A DNA stretch of 63,091 bases, taken from NCBI RefSeq assembly GCF_024055725.1, contig NZ_JAMXMX010000038.1:1-63091 (forward strand), written 5' to 3'. Position numbers and translations under genes: made by a program. Below are positions 42,692-52,549 of this stretch, piece after piece. Each line of letters begins with the position of its first letter. Within the stretch, counting starts at the first letter, position 1. A model generated the notes under the pieces. The model saw only the letters and a program-made list of their open reading frames with translations, had not been told where the DNA came from and did no database searches. The stretch is from Actinoallomurus spadix (GTDB lineage: Bacteria; Actinomycetota; Actinomycetes; Streptosporangiales; Streptosporangiaceae).

Positions 42692-43833
42692 GGATCGCCG
42701 TCATCGGGCCCGCGTTCCCGTACAAGGGAGGCGGCGCCCACCACACGACCGAGCTGGCGCACCGGCTGGCCGCCGCCGGGCACGACGTGACCCTGGAGTC
42801 GTGGAAGGCGCAGTACCCGTCCTTCCTCTACCCGGGCGAGCAGACGATCGCGACGCCGGAGGGCGAGCCGTTCCCCGGCACCCGGCACGCGCTGGCCTGG
42901 TACCGCCCCGACGGCTGGCTGCGCACCGGCCGCCGCCTGCGCGCCCAGGACCTCGTGATCCTCGTGGTGCTCTCGCCCGTGCAGGTCCCGGCCTACCTCG
43001 GCATGCTGTTCGGCCTGGGCGGCCGGAACGGCCGGGGCCCGCGCGTCGTCGCGCTGTGCCATAACGTCCTGCCGCACGAGCGCAAGCCGTACGACGTGCC
43101 GCTCATGCGCCGGCTGCTGAAGGGCGCCGACGGCGCCCTGGTGCACTCCGCCCAGCAGGCGCAGCTCGCCCGCGACCTGGCGCCGGGCACGACGGTCCGC
43201 ACGGCCGTGCTGCCCGCGCACCTGCCGACGCCGGGCCCGGGGGCCGGAGCGCGCCCGGGCGCGCCGGAGGGGCCCTGGAACCGCCTGCTGTTCTTCGGCA
43301 TCGTCCGGCCGTACAAGGGCCTGGACGTGCTGCTGCGCGCGCTCGCGCGGGTGGACGACGTCGCCCTGACGGTGGCGGGGGAGTTCTGGGGCGGCACGGA
43401 CGAGACCCGCGCGCTGATCTCCTCGCTCGGGCTGGAGGAGCGGGTGGAGCTGCGGCCCGGATACGTGCCGGCCGCCGAGGTCCCCGGGCTGTTCGCCCGC
43501 GCCGACGCCCTGGTCCTGCCGTACCGCACCGCGACGGCCTCGCAGAACGTCTTCATGGCCTATGAGCACGGCGTCCCGGTCATCGCCACCCGCGCCGGCA
43601 CGCTCGCCGACCACGTCCGCGAGGGCGTCGACGGTGTCCTGTGCGAGCCGGGCGACGTCGACTCGCTCACCGACGCGCTGCGCCGGTTCTACGCGCCGGG
43701 CGAGCCGGCGCGGCTGCGGGCGGGAGTGCGGCCCGTCGACTCCGAGCCGCACTGGTCCGCCTACCTGGAGCAGCTCCTCACGACCGGCCCGCTCGTGACG
43801 AGCGGGACCGATGGTGAGGAGCGTACGGCGTAG
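42688..43833 (+). CDS. GT4-family glycosyltransferase
   Basis: A 381-residue GT-B enzyme. It starts VRIAVIGPAFPYKGGGAHHTTELAHRL, then ALCHNVLPHERKPYDVPLMRRLL, FFGIVRPYKGLDVLLRAL and the donor-site region ADALVLPYRTATASQNVFMAYEHGVPVIAT. The GTG start overlaps the previous stop (GTGA), which gives a three-gene coupled set with the polytopic transferase and the GtrB-like synthase. The acceptor is not predictable. Confidence 0.87.
   Translation: MRIAVIGPAFPYKGGGAHHTTELAHRLAAAGHDVTLESWKAQYPSFLYPGEQTIATPEGEPFPGTRHALAWYRPDGWLRTGRRLRAQDLVILVVLSPVQVPAYLGMLFGLGGRNGRGPRVVALCHNVLPHERKPYDVPLMRRLLKGADGALVHSAQQAQLARDLAPGTTVRTAVLPAHLPTPGPGAGARPGAPEGPWNRLLFFGIVRPYKGLDVLLRALARVDDVALTVAGEFWGGTDETRALISSLGLEERVELRPGYVPAAEVPGLFARADALVLPYRTATASQNVFMAYEHGVPVIATRAGTLADHVREGVDGVLCEPGDVDSLTDALRRFYAPGEPARLRAGVRPVDSEPHWSAYLEQLLTTGPLVTSGTDGEERTA
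43788..43806. terminator. hairpin within the 3' end of the GT4 gene, before convergent trxA
   Basis: CCCGCTCG (43788-43795), a TGA loop and CGAGCGGG (43799-43806) form an 8-bp stem. Only ten bases separate the two convergent stop codons, so the terminator must lie inside a gene if there is one. No T-run. Confidence 0.35.
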
Positions 43834-43842
43834 TCCGAGCGA

Positions 43843-44181
43843 TCAGCCGATGTGCGGCGTGATCTCCTTGAGGAGGGCGCGCTTCGGCTTGGCGCCGGTG
43901 ATCTGCGCGACGACCTCGCCGCCCTTGAAGAGCAGGAGGGTCGGCAGGCCGAGCACGTTGTAGGTGTTCGGGGTCGCCGGGTTCGCGTCGTAGTCGAGCT
44001 TGGCGATCTTGAGCTTGCCGGCGTACTCGGCGGCGATCTCGTCCAGGACCGGCGCGATCATGCGGCACGGCCCGCACCACGACGCCCAGAAGTCCACCAG
44101 CACGGGCGTGTCGCTGGCCAGGACCTCCTGGTCGAACGTCGCGTCGGTCACGGTGATGGGTTCGGCGGCCACGGGAGCCAT
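43843..44181 (-). CDS. trxA: thioredoxin
   Basis: A 112-residue classical thioredoxin with the redox site WCGPC (C36 and C39) and cis-Pro in GLPTLLLF. It reduces protein disulfides in the cytoplasm with electrons from thioredoxin reductase, which is not nearby. ATG at 44181 follows GGAGAGATA and is preferred to an upstream extension to 44235. No link to the surrounding wall genes is evident. Confidence 0.94.
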   Translation of the reverse strand: MAPVAAEPITVTDATFDQEVLASDTPVLVDFWASWCGPCRMIAPVLDEIAAEYAGKLKIAKLDYDANPATPNTYNVLGLPTLLLFKGGEVVAQITGAKPKRALLKEITPHIG

Positions 44182-44272
44182 TATCTCTCCTTCCGGTGCG
44201 CCGCAGGAGGCGGCGTCGGGCAACACGCATCTCAAGGCCGGCGGCCCCGGCGATATTCCAGAGCGCCCGAGA

Positions 44273-45220
44273 CTAGTCGACGGGCCGGCCGACCGGTTCG
44301 GCCTCGTCCTCGGCGAGGACCGGGTGCCGGGTGCCGAGGAGCACGGCGGCGCCCGCCCACGCGAGGTCGGCGACGGTCAGCACGACGCGGGAGGCGAGCG
44401 CGACGACGAGCGGCGCGCCGGCCGCCGGCAGCACCGGCCCGAGCGTCACGGTGAGCGCGGCCTCCCGCACGCCCACCCCGCTGGGGGCGATCACGATGAT
44501 GAACCCCGCCGTGAACGCGAGGGCGTACGCCCCGGTGGCGAGGAAGAAGCCGTGGCCGCCGGACGCGCGCACGAGCAGCCAGGTGTGCGCGCCGAACAGC
44601 AGCCACCCCACCGCGGTCCAGGCCACCGCGCGGGCCATCGTGCCGAGCCCGGCGGTACGGGCCAGTGGGGGGCGCTTCACGAGCCGCAGCGCGCGGTTCA
44701 GCGCGAACGCCAGCACCCGCGGGTGCAGCATCGCGAGGAAGACCGGCGCGAGGATCAGCAGCCACCAGTAGCGGCGTGTGGCGTCCGGCGAGGTGAGCGG
44801 CAGCGTCACCGCGGCGACCGCGCATCCCGTGGCGATCGTGGTCGCCATCGACAGGACGCCGGCGCTCGCGCCGCGGTCGCGCGGCACCCGGTGCTCCTTG
44901 GCCAGCTCCATCTGGGCGACCAGCGCCCACACCGAGCCGGGGATGTACTTGCCGAGCTGGGAGACGAAGTAGACCCGCACCGCGGCCCGCAGCGGCAGCG
45001 GTGAGCCCAGGCCGGCCAGCAGGCGGCGCCAGGCGAGCATCCACGCGCCGAGGCCGAGCACGCCCGCCAGCAGCGCGGCGCCGGCGTACGGCCAGGACAG
45101 CCGGCTCAGCGCGTCGCGCGTGTCGTCCCAGCGGGCGAACAGGCCATAACCGCAGAAGCCGAGCGCGACGACGACCAGGGCGACGCGCGCCAGACGGCTC
45201 GCTCGCAAGCGGGAGATCAC
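44273..45220 (-). CDS. flippase-like integral membrane protein (LPG-synthase TM/YbhN family)
   Basis: A 315-residue protein with about eight hydrophobic helices and the family motifs [19 protein letters not shown] and [14 protein letters not shown]. Members include the membrane half of lysyl-phosphatidylglycerol synthase and putative lipid/glycolipid flippases such as AglD-associated proteins. Here it lacks a soluble synthase domain. In a glycan locus without Wzx, it is a possible transporter of lipid-linked intermediates. This is inference from family and context only. Confidence 0.8.
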   Translation of the reverse strand: MISRLRASRLARVALVVVALGFCGYGLFARWDDTRDALSRLSWPYAGAALLAGVLGLGAWMLAWRRLLAGLGSPLPLRAAVRVYFVSQLGKYIPGSVWALVAQMELAKEHRVPRDRGASAGVLSMATTIATGCAVAAVTLPLTSPDATRRYWWLLILAPVFLAMLHPRVLAFALNRALRLVKRPPLARTAGLGTMARAVAWTAVGWLLFGAHTWLLVRASGGHGFFLATGAYALAFTAGFIIVIAPSGVGVREAALTVTLGPVLPAAGAPLVVALASRVVLTVADLAWAGAAVLLGTRHPVLAEDEAEPVGRPVD

Positions 45221-45304
45221 CCCGCCAGACTAGTCGGTACGCGCCGATGAACACTCGGTGATCAGCGGGTACCCGCCCCACCGGGGCCGTACAGTAGGGA
45301 CGCG

Positions 45305-46012
45305 ATGAAACTCAATGACGCGAAGGCCTTCGTCGGCCACCAGGTGCACGTCTGCCGCTTCCGTGAGGCCGGGACCCTCCTGCGCTGGATGGGCGACGAC
45401 CTGCGCGGCAAACGGGTGCTCGACGTGGCGGGCGGCGACGGCTACTGGGCCGGGCAGGCCCGCAAGCGCGGCGCGTACGCCGTCTCGATCGACCTGGCGC
45501 GCGGCAAGATGCTCTACGGCCGGACGCTGAAGCACCCGCCGGCCCTGATCGAGTGCGACGCCCTCAAGCTGCCGTTCGCCGACGGCAGCTTCGACGCGGT
45601 CCTGTCGGTGTGCGCGATCGAGCACTTCGACGACGGCGGCACGGCCCTGGACGAGATGTCGCGGATCCTCAAGCCGGGCGGTGAACTTTTCATGTCCGCC
45701 GACGTGCTGAGCCGGTCCCGCGAGTGGCCCAAACTTCGCGCGGCGCACTGCGAGAAGTACCACGTGCAGCACACCTACACGCATGAGAGCCTCGGCGGCC
45801 TGCTGGCCGAGCGGAACATGGAGCTCGCCGAGTACTCCTACCAGTTCCGCAGCAAGACGACCGAGCGTCTCTACCTCTCCCTGTCGGCGTACGGCGGCCG
45901 GGTCGGGTTCAACGCCGCCGCGCCGCTCACGCCGCTGGTGGCGCTGGCCGACCGGCGCAGCCCGAACGACCGCGGCAGCATCATCCTGATCAAGGCGCGC
46001 AAGAAGGGCTGA
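45305..46012 (+). CDS. class I SAM-dependent methyltransferase
   Basis: A 235-residue methyltransferase. Motif I is LDVAGGDGYWAGQARKRG near residues 40-57, followed by an SIDLARGKM stretch, DALKLPFADGSFDAVLSVCAIEHF (motifs II and III) and ILKPGGELFMSADVL. It resembles UbiE/type 11 methyltransferases that modify sugars, lipids or small molecules. Its place among glycosyltransferases suggests O-methylation of a glycan or lipid carrier, but the substrate is unknown. The promoter gap to the divergent flippase-like gene is 84 bases. Confidence 0.87.
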   Translation: MKLNDAKAFVGHQVHVCRFREAGTLLRWMGDDLRGKRVLDVAGGDGYWAGQARKRGAYAVSIDLARGKMLYGRTLKHPPALIECDALKLPFADGSFDAVLSVCAIEHFDDGGTALDEMSRILKPGGELFMSADVLSRSREWPKLRAAHCEKYHVQHTYTHESLGGLLAERNMELAEYSYQFRSKTTERLYLSLSAYGGRVGFNAAAPLTPLVALADRRSPNDRGSIILIKARKKG

Positions 46013-46091
46013 CGTCCCCCTGTCGGCGATCGATCGGCGTAGGCTTCCGATCGGGGAGTGATCCCGACCACATCGGCACCGAACGGAGGGG

Positions 46092-47231
46092 GTGACAGAC
46101 ACCGTGGTGCCTCGTGTGCTTGTCGACGCGACCGCCGTACCCGCCGACCGCGGGGCGCTCGGCCGCTACGTCGACGGGCTGATCGGCGCGCTGCACCGCG
46201 CGGATGCCGATCTGGCCGTCGTCTGCCAGCGGTCGGACGAGGAGCGGTACGCCAAGCTCGCGCCGAAGGCGCGGGTCGTGGCCGGTCCGCCCGCCATCGC
46301 GCACCGCCAGGCGCGCCTGGCCTGGGAGCAGTCGGGCCTGCCGCTCGTCGCCCAGCAGGTCGGCGCGCACCTCATCCACGCGCCGTACTACTCGATCCCG
46401 CTGCGCCCGGGCCTGCCGACCGTCGTCACGGTGCACGACATGGCCTACTTCACCGACCCGGAGGCGCACAACCCGGTCCGGACGACGTTCGTCCGGTCGG
46501 CGACGCGCACGGCCGTGCGGCGCGCGACGCGGGTGATCGTCCCGTCGAAGGCGACCCGCGACGAGCTCGTCCGGCTGCTCGGCGCGGATCCGACCCGGAT
46601 CGACGTCGCCTACCACGGTGTCGATCACTCGATCTTCCATCCGCCGACCGCGGAGGAGCGGCGGCACGTCTCCGACCGGCTCGGCCTGCACGGGCGCCCC
46701 TACATCGCGTTCCTCGGCGCGCTGGAGCCGCGCAAGAACGTCCCGAACCTGATCCGCGGCTGGGTCCGCGCCGCGGAGGGCCTCGACGGCCCGCCCGCGC
46801 TGATCCTGGCCGGCAGCGGAGGCTGGGACGACGAGCTGGACGCCGCGCTGGCCGACGTCCCCGCCCACCTGAGGGTCATCCGCCCCGGCTACCTGCCGTG
46901 GCCGTCGCTGCCGGGCTTCTTCGCCGGGTCGCTGGCCGTGGCCCTGCCCAGCCGGGGTGAGGGGTTCGGCCTGCCGGTGCTGGAGGCGATGGCCTGCGGC
47001 GCCACCGTGCTCACCACCCACCGCGCCTCGCTGCCGGAGGTGGGCGGCGACGCCGTCGCCTACACCGACCCCGGCGTGGACGACATCGCGGCGGCGCTGC
47101 GGGCGCTGATCGACGATCCGGAGCGGCGGCGGCGCCTCGCGGAGGCGGCGCACGCGCGTTCCCGAGAATTCACCTGGGCTGCATCCGCCGAGGCCCATCT
47201 GGCGGCGTACCAGCGCGCCGTCGAACAGTAA
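46092..47231 (+). CDS. GT4-family glycosyltransferase (mannosyltransferase-like)
   Basis: A 379-residue GT-B enzyme of the group containing WbaZ/MtfB-like mannosyltransferases. It has LVDATAVPADRGALGRYVDGLI, HAPYYSIPLRPGLPTVVTVHDMAY, IAFLGALEPRKNVPNLIRGW and LPSRGEGFGLPVLEAMACGATVLTT with the EX7E-type donor site. GDP-mannose is a likely donor, since the sugar-1-phosphate nucleotidyltransferase gene follows 35 bases later. GTG at 46092 is only two bases from GGAGG (46085-46089); GTG at 46104 is equally possible. Confidence 0.87.
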   Translation: MTDTVVPRVLVDATAVPADRGALGRYVDGLIGALHRADADLAVVCQRSDEERYAKLAPKARVVAGPPAIAHRQARLAWEQSGLPLVAQQVGAHLIHAPYYSIPLRPGLPTVVTVHDMAYFTDPEAHNPVRTTFVRSATRTAVRRATRVIVPSKATRDELVRLLGADPTRIDVAYHGVDHSIFHPPTAEERRHVSDRLGLHGRPYIAFLGALEPRKNVPNLIRGWVRAAEGLDGPPALILAGSGGWDDELDAALADVPAHLRVIRPGYLPWPSLPGFFAGSLAVALPSRGEGFGLPVLEAMACGATVLTTHRASLPEVGGDAVAYTDPGVDDIAAALRALIDDPERRRRLAEAAHARSREFTWAASAEAHLAAYQRAVEQ

Positions 47232-47266
47232 GGTGGCTGGCCGGTACCGGATGAGGGAGGGGCGCC

Positions 47267-48334
47267 CTGGAAGCGATTCTGCTGGTCGGCGGTAAGGGCA
47301 CGCGGCTGCGGCCGCTGACGATCTCGACGCCGAAGCCACTGCTGCCGACGGCCGGGGTGCCGCTGCTGGAGCACCAGCTGCGCAAGGCCGGCGCGGCGGG
47401 CATCCGCCGCGTCGTGTTCGCGACGTCCTACCGCGCCGCGATGTTCACCGAGGCGTTCGGCGACGGGTCGCGGTTCGGGCTGGAGCTGGTCTACGTCACC
47501 GAGGACGAGCCGCTGGGCACGGCCGGCGCCATCCGGAACGCCGCGGCCGAGCTGACCTGCGACGACGACAGCCCGGTCGTCGTGCTGAACGGCGACATCC
47601 TCTCCGGCCACGACCTGGTGTCCCAGGTCGCCATGCACGAGAAGTCCGACGCGGCCGTCACGATGCACCTGACCCTGGTCGACGACGCCCGGCGCTACGG
47701 CGCGGTGCCGACGACCTCGGAGGGCAAGGTCATCGAGTTCGTCGAGAAGTCCCCGAAGCCGCCGACGAACCAGGTGAACGCCGGCTGCTACGTCTTCCGC
47801 CGCTCGGCGATCGACGCGATCCCCACCGGCCGGGTCGTGTCGGTGGAGTACGAGACGTTCCCGCAACTGCTCGCCTCCGGCGAGACGATCATGGGATACG
47901 TCGAGGGCGCGTACTGGCTGGACGTCGGCACGCCGGCCGCGTTCGTGCAGGGCTCCTGCGACCTGGTGCTCGGCCGGATGGAGTCGCCCGCCGTACGGCC
48001 GGGCGGTGGCGTGCTGTTCCTCAACGGCTCGGTGGTCGCCCCGGAGGCCGCCGTCTCCGGCGGCACGACCGTCGGCGCGGGGGCCGTGGTCGAGTCGGGT
48101 GCGACCGTGGAGTCCAGCGTGCTGTTCGACGGCGCCGTCGTCGAGCGCGGGGCGCGGGTGTCGCGGTCGGTGCTCGGCCGGGGCGCGCGGATCTGCGCGG
48201 GCGCGGTCGTGTCGGACGCCGTGATCGGCGACGGGGCGATGGTCGGCCCGGGCAACGAGCTGCGGGACGGCCTGCGCCTGTGGCCGGGCGTGCAGCTGCC
48301 GGAGACGGCCGTGCGGTTCTCCTCCGACGTGTAG
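47267..48334 (+). CDS. sugar-1-phosphate nucleotidyltransferase (GDP-mannose type) with apparent CTG start
   Basis: A 355-residue two-domain enzyme: an N-terminal nucleotidyltransferase (EAILLVGGKGTRLRPLT and TPKPLLP at residues 2-27) and a C-terminal left-handed beta helix (hexapeptide repeats such as GTTVGAGAVVESGATVESS). By gene context it probably makes GDP-mannose from mannose-1-phosphate and GTP. The signature glycine loop begins after an in-frame TGA at 47252. No ATG, GTG or TTG lies between, so CTG at 47267, six bases after GGGAGG, is the only reasonable start. A start at ATG 47357 would delete the active-site loop. Confidence 0.85.
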   Translation: MEAILLVGGKGTRLRPLTISTPKPLLPTAGVPLLEHQLRKAGAAGIRRVVFATSYRAAMFTEAFGDGSRFGLELVYVTEDEPLGTAGAIRNAAAELTCDDDSPVVVLNGDILSGHDLVSQVAMHEKSDAAVTMHLTLVDDARRYGAVPTTSEGKVIEFVEKSPKPPTNQVNAGCYVFRRSAIDAIPTGRVVSVEYETFPQLLASGETIMGYVEGAYWLDVGTPAAFVQGSCDLVLGRMESPAVRPGGGVLFLNGSVVAPEAAVSGGTTVGAGAVVESGATVESSVLFDGAVVERGARVSRSVLGRGARICAGAVVSDAVIGDGAMVGPGNELRDGLRLWPGVQLPETAVRFSSDV

Positions 48335-48343
48335 GACCCGGAC

Positions 48344-49249
48344 ATGCTCACCCGCGAGGCATCCTCGACCCGGACGTGGCGGCCGCCCTGGCCGGTCGAC
48401 GTGCGCCTGACGCTGGCGCCGCACCGCCGGGGCAGCGGTGACCCCGCCTTCGCCGTGACGCCCGACGGGGCGGTGTGGCGGGCGTCGACGACCCCGGAGG
48501 GGCCGGGCACGCTGCGGTTGCTCGCCCGCGGCGACGTGATCGAGGCCGAGGCGTGGGGGCCCGGCGCGGCGTGGCTGCTCGACGGCGTGCCCGATCTCCT
48601 GGGCGCGGCCGACGACCCGGCGTCGTTCCGGCCGGAGCATGAGATCCTGCGCCGCGCGGCGCTGCGCCTGCGGCACTTCCGCGTCGGCCGGACCCGTAAT
48701 GTCTTCGAGGCGCTCGTCCCGGCGGTCCTGGAGCAGAAGGTCGTCGGCAAGGAGGCCTGGCGGGCCTGGCGTTACCTGGTGCGCCGGTTCGGCGAGCCCG
48801 CGCCCGGCCCGCTGGACCTGTGGGCGCCGCCCCCACCCCGCACCTGGGTGACCATCCCGTCCTGGGAGTGGCACAAGTCGGGCATCGAGGCGGTCCGGGC
48901 CCGTACGATCATCGGCGCCGCGCGGGTGGCGGGCCGGCTGGAGTCCGGCGACACGCTGGAGCTGGACCGGCGGCTCCGCTCGCTGAGCGGCATCGGCGTG
49001 TGGACGTCGGCGGAGGTCCGCCAGCGGGCCCTCGGCGACGCCGACGCGGTCTCGGTCGGCGACTACCACATCCCCGGCATCGTCGGCTGGGCACTGAGCG
49101 GCCGGAAGGTCGACGACGCGGGCATGCTGGAGCTGCTCGCGCCCTATGCCGGGCACCGGTACCGCGTGACCCGCCTGCTGGAGCTGTCCGGCGCGGCCCC
49201 GCCGCGCCGCGGCCCGCGCATGCCGGTCCGCGACTACCGCCACTTCTGA
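48344..49249 (+). CDS. HhH-GPD DNA glycosylase (AlkA-like 3-methyladenine glycosylase)
   Basis: A 301-residue base-excision repair protein with an HhH-GPD core. The helix-hairpin-helix is [15 protein letters not shown], followed by a Gly-rich stretch ending [14 protein letters not shown], where D is in the place of the catalytic Asp of Alk[24 protein letters not shown] is the usual N-terminal side of the fold. It would excise alkylated bases. No AdaA or Ogt partner is adjacent, and it starts ten bases after the nucleotidyltransferase stop. Confidence 0.87.
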   Translation: MLTREASSTRTWRPPWPVDVRLTLAPHRRGSGDPAFAVTPDGAVWRASTTPEGPGTLRLLARGDVIEAEAWGPGAAWLLDGVPDLLGAADDPASFRPEHEILRRAALRLRHFRVGRTRNVFEALVPAVLEQKVVGKEAWRAWRYLVRRFGEPAPGPLDLWAPPPPRTWVTIPSWEWHKSGIEAVRARTIIGAARVAGRLESGDTLELDRRLRSLSGIGVWTSAEVRQRALGDADAVSVGDYHIPGIVGWALSGRKVDDAGMLELLAPYAGHRYRVTRLLELSGAAPPRRGPRMPVRDYRHF

Positions 49250-49302
49250 CCGGTCCGGGGGCAGCGCGAGGACCGGATACCGGCCGGGCGTATGTTGCCC
49301 TC

Positions 49303-51855
49303 ATGAGTGATCCGATCGTCCCGGCACCCTCGCCCACCGCCCTCCGCCGTGCGCTCGCCCGCGTGCGCGACGGCAAGTCGATCGACGTGTCCGAGGCCGA
49401 GGTGCTGCTGCACGCCCGCGGCGAGGACCTGGAGACCCTCCTGACGTACGCCGCCCGCGTCCGCGACGCGGGCCTGGAGGCCGCCGGCCGGCCCGGTGTG
49501 ATCACCTACAGCCGCAAGGTCTTCATCCCCCTGACGCGCCTCTGCCGCGACCGGTGCGGCTACTGCACGTTCGCGACGGTCCCCGGCCGGCTGGAGGCGC
49601 CCTATCTCAGCCCCGACCAGGTCCTGGAGATCGCCCGCCAGGGCGCCGCGCTGGGTTGCAAGGAGGCGCTGTTCACCCTCGGCGACCGGCCGGAGGACCG
49701 CTGGAGACAGGCGGGGGAGTGGCTGCACGCGCACGGCTACGACGACACGCTCTCGTACGTGCGCGCCATGGCGATCCGCGTCCTGGAGGAGACCGGGCTG
49801 CTGCCGCACCTCAACCCCGGAGTGCTGGGCTGGCGGGACCTGCAGCGGCTGCGGCCGGTCGCGCCGTCCATGGGCATGATGCTGGAGACGACGTCCCGGC
49901 GGCTCTTCGAGGAGAAGGGCGGCGCCCACTTCGGGTCCCCGGACAAGGACCCGGCCGTACGCCTGCGGGTGCTGGAGGACGCGGGCCGCTCGAACGTGCC
50001 GTTCACGACCGGGATCCTCATCGGCATCGGCGAGAGGGTCCGCGACCGCGCCGAGTCGATCTTCGCCATCCGCAAGGTGATGCGGGAGTACGGCGGGATC
50101 CAGGAGGTCATCGTCCAGAACTTCCGCGCCAAGCCGGACACCAAGATGCGCGCCACGCCCGACGCGGAACTGGAGGAGCTGGCCGCGACCATCGCCGTGA
50201 CGCGCGTCGTCCTGGGGCCGAAGGCGCGGGTGCAGGCCCCGCCGAACCTGGTCGACGCCGAGTACGCCCTGATGCTGCGGGCGGGCATCGACGACTGGGG
50301 CGGCGTCTCACCGCTCACCCCGGACCACGTCAACCCCGAGCGGCCGTGGCCGCAGATCGAGGAACTGGCCGCCCGTACCGCCGACAGCGGCTTCACGCTG
50401 CGGGAGCGCCTCACGATCTACCCGGAGTACGTCCGGCGCGGCGAGTCCTGGCTCGACCCCCGTCTCGCCGCCCACGTCGCCGCGCTGGCGGGCCCGGACG
50501 GCCTGGCCCGCGAGGACGTCACACCGGCCGGCCTGCCCTGGCAGGAGCCGGACGGGAGCTGGGGCGAGGCGGGGCGCACCGACCTGCACGTCGCGATCGA
50601 CTCCGAGGGCCGTACGAAGGACCGCCGGGACGACTTCGATGAGGTGTACGGCGACTGGTCCGAGGTGGGCACCCGGATCCGCCCGGCGGAGCGGTTCGAC
50701 GCCGACGTCGCGGCGGCGCTGCGGAGCGCCGAGCGCGACCCGGGCGGCCTGTCCGACGAGGACGCCCTCGCACTGCTGCACGCCGACGGCCCCGAGCTGG
50801 AGGCCCTGGCCCGGCTGGCCGACGACCTGCGCCGCGACGCCGTCGGTGACGACGTGACCTACGTCGTCACCCGCAACATCAACTTCACCAACGTCTGCTA
50901 CACCGGCTGCCGGTTCTGCGCGTTCGCCCAGCGTCGTACGGACGCCGACGCGTACACGCTGTCGATCGAGCAGGTCGGGCGGCGGGTCGATGAGGCCTGG
51001 GCGGCCGGGGCGACCGAGGTGTGCATGCAGGGCGGCATCCACCCGGACCTGCCGGGCACCGCGTACTTCGACCTCGCCCGCGAGGTGAAGCGGCGGGCGC
51101 CGGAGATCCACATGCACGCCTTCAGCCCGATGGAGGTCGTCAACGGCGCCGCCCGGACGGACCTGTCGATCCGCGACTTCCTGCTGGAGGCGAAGGCGGC
51201 GGGCGTGGACTCGCTGCCCGGCACGGCCGCCGAGATCCTCGACGACGACGTGCGCTGGGTGCTCACGAAGGGCAAGCTGCCGACGTCGGCGTGGGTCGAG
51301 GTGGTCACCACCGCCCATGAGGTCGGCCTGCCGACGACGTCCACGATGATGTACGGCCACGTGGACACCCCGGCGCACTGGGTCGCGCACCTCAAGCTGA
51401 TCCGCTCGATCCAGGAGCGCACCGGCGGCTTCACGGAGTTCGTGCTCCTGCCGTTCGTGCACCACAACGCGCCGATCTACCTCGCCGGCCTGGCCCGGAC
51501 GGGGCCGACGGCCCGGGAGAACCGCGCCGTCCACGCGCTGGCCCGCATCCTGCTGCACGGGGCGATCCCGAACATCCAGTGCTCGTGGGTGAAGCTCGAG
51601 GACGACCTGTGCGCGCAGGTCCTGCGGGGCGGCGTCAACGACCTCGGCGGCACGCTCATGGAGGAGACGATCAGCCGGATGGCCGGGTCGGAGAACGGCT
51701 CGTTCAAGACGATGTCGGCGCTGGAGGAGCTCGCCGCGAAGGCCGGGCGCCCGGCGCGGCAGCGGACGACGCTGTACGGCCCGGTCCCGGAGGAGCGGCG
51801 CGCCGCGGCCCGCCGGACGGATGGCGTCGGCCACTTCCTCCCGGTCGTCGGCTGA
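49303..51855 (+). CDS. fbiC: FO synthase FbiC (CofG-CofH fusion)
   Basis: An 850-residue bifunctional radical SAM enzyme making the deazaflavin FO, the chromophore of coenzyme F420, from tyrosine and a ribityl-diaminouracil. The CofG half has its iron-sulfur Cys at C81, C85 and C88 (CRDRCGYC). The CofH half has C532, C536 and C539 (CYTGCRFC). Further stretches include [10 protein letters not shown] and [11 protein letters not shown]. The fused form is typical of actinobacteria. ATG at 49303 is preferred; the frame upstream is an artefact. The other F420 genes fbiA and fbiB are nearby at 54.5-56.7 kb. Confidence 0.97.
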   Translation: MSDPIVPAPSPTALRRALARVRDGKSIDVSEAEVLLHARGEDLETLLTYAARVRDAGLEAAGRPGVITYSRKVFIPLTRLCRDRCGYCTFATVPGRLEAPYLSPDQVLEIARQGAALGCKEALFTLGDRPEDRWRQAGEWLHAHGYDDTLSYVRAMAIRVLEETGLLPHLNPGVLGWRDLQRLRPVAPSMGMMLETTSRRLFEEKGGAHFGSPDKDPAVRLRVLEDAGRSNVPFTTGILIGIGERVRDRAESIFAIRKVMREYGGIQEVIVQNFRAKPDTKMRATPDAELEELAATIAVTRVVLGPKARVQAPPNLVDAEYALMLRAGIDDWGGVSPLTPDHVNPERPWPQIEELAARTADSGFTLRERLTIYPEYVRRGESWLDPRLAAHVAALAGPDGLAREDVTPAGLPWQEPDGSWGEAGRTDLHVAIDSEGRTKDRRDDFDEVYGDWSEVGTRIRPAERFDADVAAALRSAERDPGGLSDEDALALLHADGPELEALARLADDLRRDAVGDDVTYVVTRNINFTNVCYTGCRFCAFAQRRTDADAYTLSIEQVGRRVDEAWAAGATEVCMQGGIHPDLPGTAYFDLAREVKRRAPEIHMHAFSPMEVVNGAARTDLSIRDFLLEAKAAGVDSLPGTAAEILDDDVRWVLTKGKLPTSAWVEVVTTAHEVGLPTTSTMMYGHVDTPAHWVAHLKLIRSIQERTGGFTEFVLLPFVHHNAPIYLAGLARTGPTARENRAVHALARILLHGAIPNIQCSWVKLEDDLCAQVLRGGVNDLGGTLMEETISRMAGSENGSFKTMSALEELAAKAGRPARQRTTLYGPVPEERRAAARRTDGVGHFLPVVG

Positions 51856-51874
51856 CGCCGTCCCCGGAGAAGGA

Positions 51875-51912
51875 CCGTGCCTCCGGAGGCGGCTGGGCCT
51901 CCGGAGGCACGG
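51875..51912. terminator. perfect hairpin after fbiC
   Basis: A 16-bp stem (CCGTGCCTCCGGAGGC at 51875-51890 paired with 51897-51912) and a six-base loop GGCTGG lie between convergent fbiC and the secreted-protein gene. There is no T-run; it would act in both directions. Confidence 0.75.
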
Positions 51913-51928
51913 AACAGATTCGAGACGC

Positions 51929-52303
51929 TCAGGCCCAGGCGAGGCAGGTGCTGGGCACCCAGCCCACGATCTTGGCGTGGCCCTTGGGCTTGTAGGTGAT
52001 GTGGTCCCAGTAGTTCTTCCAGCCGCTCCTGTCCTTGCAGGATCCCTTGAAGTTGTACTTGCCGCCCTTCTGGAACTTGTCCGAGCAGACGACCTTGCCG
52101 CGGGGCAGGACGCCGAGGGCGGTCGCGCTGATCTTCTTGGACGTGCGGATCTTGACGTTGTACCGGGCCTTGAGGCGGTACGTGCAGGACGCGGCCGACA
52201 CGTCCGAGTGAGAGGAGGTGGCGGCCGAGGCGATGGGGGCCGTGCCGAGGCCGGTGATGGTCAGCGCGGCGGCCGCCGCACCCGCCACCAGAAGCTTCTT
52301 CAT
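51929..52303 (-). CDS. small secreted cysteine-containing protein
   Basis: A 124-residue protein with a Sec signal peptide (KK, then a hydrophobic AAAAALTITGLG core and an ASAA cleavage region near residue 28). The mature part has four Cys (in SCTYRLK, VVCSDKF, SCKDRSG and STCLAW) that could make two disulfides, and it resembles an SH3-like fold of secreted actinobacterial proteins (ARYNVKIRTSKKISATALGVLPRG). Function unknown; possibly a cell-wall-binding or competition factor. Ribosome site AAGGAGA precedes ATG at 52303. Confidence 0.8.
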   Translation of the reverse strand: MKKLLVAGAAAAALTITGLGTAPIASAATSSHSDVSAASCTYRLKARYNVKIRTSKKISATALGVLPRGKVVCSDKFQKGGKYNFKGSCKDRSGWKNYWDHITYKPKGHAKIVGWVPSTCLAWA

Positions 52304-52549
52304 GGGGGAGTCTCCTTTTCGATCATCTCTACCGCCGGTCCGGGCACCCTGTGTCGGCGCTCGGTCACAGGCGGGATGACGGGAATGAAGCTAGTCGGCG
52401 CTCCCGGGATACGGCGAGATCCAAATGACTCAATTGCGAGACCTGAATTAGACCTGGAGTCCTAAAAGGCTCTGAAGTTCCGCAAGATGGCAGCGGGCCG
52501 AGCCGGGAGTCTGGTAGAGGACGGACGCGAGCGCGCTATTCTCCGGATC

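Noticed and set aside
47060-49243. 727-codon minus-strand ORF antisense to the nucleotidyltransferase and DNA glycosylase genes
   Set aside because: The composition is typical of an antisense shadow frame. The plus-strand frames contain full catalytic motifs.
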